Shown: in pieces, positions 14,863-16,615 of the stretch
How positions within the stretch are numbered: the first letter of the stretch is position 1
How the letters are laid out: every line of letters begins with the position of its first letter
DNA from: CAYOWK01 sp964407665
GTDB taxonomy: Bacteria; Pseudomonadota; Alphaproteobacteria; Caulobacterales; Hyphomonadaceae
DNA: 16,615 nt
Direction of reading: 5' to 3'
Assembly (NCBI GenBank): GCA_964407665.1
Contig: CAYOWK010000070.1
Location: forward strand, 1-16,615
Position numbers and translations under genes: made by a program
The notes under the pieces: model-generated
What the model was told of the DNA's origin: nothing
Seen by the model: only the letters and a program-made list of their open reading frames with translations
Database searches by the model: none

Positions 14863-15852
14863 CTATTCGTCCGCGTAGATCGCCACGAAGCGCTTCCCGG
14901 CGGCGTCTGCATGACCGCGGAACATGCCCTCGGTATTCATCGAGAACGCGGCTTCGCCAGTGTTCGAGATCACGATCACGCCGCCATCGCCGCCCAGCGC
15001 GGCGACTTCCCCAAGCGTTTCATCCGCCGCCGCCTGCGCGTCCATGCCCTTGTACTCGGCCCGCACGCAGATCATCCGCGCGACGCCGACCCGGATGAAG
15101 TATTCTCCGTGCCCCGTGGCCGACACGGCGCAAGACCGGTTGTCGGCGTAGGTGCCGGCGCCGATGATGGGCGCATCGCCTACCCGGCCCGGCATTTTCG
15201 CGCTCATACCGCCAGTTGACGTGGCGGCGGCAAGATTGCCGCCCTTGTCCATCGCGACGGCGCCGACGGTTCCGAAGCGGTCTTCCGGCGTCCGCTCCAG
15301 CCTCGCCATGTTGCGTTTCAGCTGCTCCAGCCGGCGGGGCGTGATGAAGTAGTCCGGCTCCACCATCTCCAGCTTGCCAGCCTCGGCCAGCGCATCGGCG
15401 CCCGGCCCCGAGAACATCACGTGCTGGGTCGTGTCCATGGCGAGACGCGCGGCGCGGATGGGGTTCTTCACGCGCCGGACCTGTGCAACCGCTCCGGCGC
15501 GGCGGTCACGGCCGTCCATGATCGCGGCGTCCAGCTCGGCGACGCCCTCGCGCGTAAGGACCGCGCCCTTGCCTGCGTTGAAATTCGGGTTGTCTTCGAG
15601 CACCCGGACCGCGGCTTCGACGGCGTCGAGCGCCTGACCGCCTGCCGCGAGCACGTTCGAGCCCGCGTCCAGTGCGTCGTTCAGGCCTTTCCGGAAGGCT
15701 GCGTCCTGCTCTGGCGCCATGGTCTCCCGCTGCATGACGCCAGCGCCGCCATGCACCAGCAGCGTCCATTCCGGCTTCTGGACCATGGTCTGCTCTCCTG
15801 TGGCGCAGGCAGACACCAACGCCGCCGCAAGTCCGATAATCATACGTCGCAT
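14863..15852 (-). CDS. Isoaspartyl peptidase/L-asparaginase lipoprotein (Ntn hydrolase)
   Basis: A predicted 329-residue plant-type asparaginase/isoaspartyl aminopeptidase, an N-terminal-nucleophile hydrolase that self-cleaves before a Thr and then releases isoaspartyl residues or hydrolyses asparagine. The nucleophile is T195 in DRFGTVGAVAMD. The STGGMSAKMPGRVGDAPIIG and GAGTYAD signatures follow, with HGGAG near residue 34 and NFNAGKGAVLT near 91. ATG 15852 is chosen because it has GAGGTG 5 nt upstream and yields a lipobox VSAC (Cys16), so the protein is predicted to be a lipoprotein rather than cytoplasmic as in E. coli. The frame runs upstream to 15897 without support. With the two exported amidohydrolases it suggests peptide-derived substrates are processed in the envelope. 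Confidence 0.93.
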   Translation of the reverse strand: MRRMIIGLAAALVSACATGEQTMVQKPEWTLLVHGGAGVMQRETMAPEQDAAFRKGLNDALDAGSNVLAAGGQALDAVEAAVRVLEDNPNFNAGKGAVLTREGVAELDAAIMDGRDRRAGAVAQVRRVKNPIRAARLAMDTTQHVMFSGPGADALAEAGKLEMVEPDYFITPRRLEQLKRNMARLERTPEDRFGTVGAVAMDKGGNLAAATSTGGMSAKMPGRVGDAPIIGAGTYADNRSCAVSATGHGEYFIRVGVARMICVRAEYKGMDAQAAADETLGEVAALGGDGGVIVISNTGEAAFSMNTEGMFRGHADAAGKRFVAIYADE

Positions 15853-15936
15853 GGCGACACCTCGTTTCAGGGCATCTTGCCCTCTGGCGTCCGGCAACTC
15901 AATGTAGCTCGGGGCAGGCAGAGACGGCGGGGGTTC

Positions 15937-16395
15937 ATGTCACGGCTGATCAGGCTCGCCTGCGGGGTCTACGGACTGCTGCACCTTGCGATAGCCGTTG
16001 GCGTCATCGCCCACTGCGTCGCCGTTGCAATCCTTGACCGGTTCATGGCGGTGACCGCCATCCAGCTTCTCCTTGCGTCCGCTGGGTGGCGAGCTGCCAC
16101 TGTCAGCCCCCAGAAGACGTTCAGTGACAGGTTGCTGGGAGCCGCTGTCGGGATCGGCCTGATCTACGACATCCTCTATCTGGCCAATGGCGGAGCCGCT
16201 CCGGCGATGGCGTTCCCTGTGCTGGGCCCTGTCTCCATCCTGATCGAGTTCGACGCCGCCTATCGTCTGGTCCAGCAGTATTCTGCTGGCGCATCGGTCC
16301 TGCCGTGGGTGTTCGCCCTCACCAGCCTGCCCGTTATCGGCCGCCTGCTCGGACGCTCGCGCGCCGAGCCCATGGAGCGGCGCGGGTATCTGTAA
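15937..16395 (+). CDS. Small multi-pass membrane protein, function unknown
   Basis: A predicted 152-residue hydrophobic protein with about four membrane segments: LACGVYGLLHLAIAVGVIA, a second around MAVTAIQLLLASAGW, a third around GAAVGIGLIYDILYL with the following PAMAFPVLGPVSIL, and a fourth around VLPWVFALTSLPVIG. The C-terminus is Arg-rich and short. ATG 15937 has GGCGGGGG directly upstream; the open frame itself extends far into the antisense of the peptidase gene without meaning. It is divergent from the peptidase gene (84 nt between starts) and converges on structured repeat copy B. I do not recognise the family. Confidence 0.7.
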   Translation: MSRLIRLACGVYGLLHLAIAVGVIAHCVAVAILDRFMAVTAIQLLLASAGWRAATVSPQKTFSDRLLGAAVGIGLIYDILYLANGGAAPAMAFPVLGPVSILIEFDAAYRLVQQYSAGASVLPWVFALTSLPVIGRLLGRSRAEPMERRGYL

Positions 16396-16427
16396 GGCGG
16401 TTGACTGCAGGCGCGGGTTCCCGTTGG

Positions 16428-16582
16428 GACCGGCGTGGCCGTCCATGATGCTGTAGCTCGCCTCCCGTGAAACACAGGAGGACGGGGCGCGTGAAAACGC
16501 GCCTTTGGTAGACAATTGCCAGTCTTGCGACTGGCCGGTGCGTGTTCCCACGCGCCCCGTTTCGGACGTTTGGCCCGGTGAC
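16428..16582 (-). repeat. Structured repeat element, copy B (candidate folded RNA)
   Basis: Second copy of the element at 8495-8650, in the opposite orientation. On the minus strand the outer stem pairs 16560-16540 with 16502-16482 (21 positions: two G.U and the same single A.C mismatch as copy A). The inner hairpin is GCCAGTC-GCAA-GACTGGC (16535-16518). The unpaired CAATTGTCTACCAA is identical (16518-16505). The next hairpin, with 9-bp CCTCCTGTG/CACGGGAGG arms, is at 16481-16461. Over the first 86 aligned positions I count 8 differences, 5 of them in the inner hairpin and all pairing-preserving. The element may continue beyond the window edge. It lies 33 nt past the end of the convergent membrane-protein gene. 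Confidence 0.65.
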
Positions 16583-16615
16583 GTCGACGGAGCCTGTTAG
16601 GCCCTGGTCCGCATC

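Noticed and set aside
1..16615. CRISPR arrays, tRNA/rRNA genes, integrases or transposases
   Set aside because: No regularly spaced direct repeats, no cloverleaf-like or rRNA-like sequence and no recombinase motifs were seen on either strand.

Overview
The window is GC-rich, densely packed chromosomal DNA from a Gram-negative bacterium. An alphaproteobacterium of the Caulobacterales/Hyphomonadaceae type fits best. The reasons are a ParE C-terminus, a TonB-dependent receptor, lipobox-bearing periplasmic hydrolases, an RhlE-type DEAD-box helicase and intergenic palindromes of the GTCATCCCG type. This placement is inference from protein style and repeat style; no rRNA or tRNA gene is present to confirm it.

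Layout. 1-543: the 3' end of parE. 660-1631 (+): a LysR-family regulator whose end overlaps, tail to tail, a minus-strand pair made of a TonB-dependent receptor (4794-2521) and an S1/P1-type zinc nuclease (2521-1583). The pair shares a TGATG stop/start junction. Divergent from it is a plus-strand pair of exported amidohydrolase-like proteins (5001-6497 and 6494-7771, ATGA overlap). The first keeps its metal ligands and the second has lost the HxH motif. 7772-8832 is a gene-free kilobase packed with palindromes and RNA-like stem-loops, ending at a DEAD-box helicase (8833-10455). A GGDEF diguanylate cyclase (10593-11663) follows, with a strong terminator. The minus strand then carries a YqhA/UPF0114 membrane protein, a DUF3137 membrane protein, a secreted Cys-containing protein, a small uncharacterised protein and an isoaspartyl peptidase/asparaginase lipoprotein. 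A small membrane protein (15937-16395, +) closes the gene content.

Most interesting signal. A roughly 155-nt element occurs twice in opposite orientation, at 8495-8650 (+) and 16428-16582 (-). Both copies fold into the same architecture: a 20-21 position outer stem with the same A.C mismatch, an inner 7-bp hairpin capped by a GCAA (GNRA) tetraloop, an invariant unpaired stretch, and a following hairpin. All five differences inside the inner hairpin preserve pairing, including two fully compensated base pairs. This is direct evidence for selection on, or at least maintenance of, a folded structure. I cannot assign it to a known RNA or mobile-element family from sequence alone.

How genes may work together. 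The receptor-nuclease pair looks like a nucleic-acid or nucleotide scavenging unit: the nuclease acts in the envelope and the receptor imports, possibly under the adjacent LysR protein. The amidohydrolase pair and the isoaspartyl peptidase are also envelope hydrolases, consistent with a peptide- and polymer-feeding lifestyle. The functional links are inference from position.
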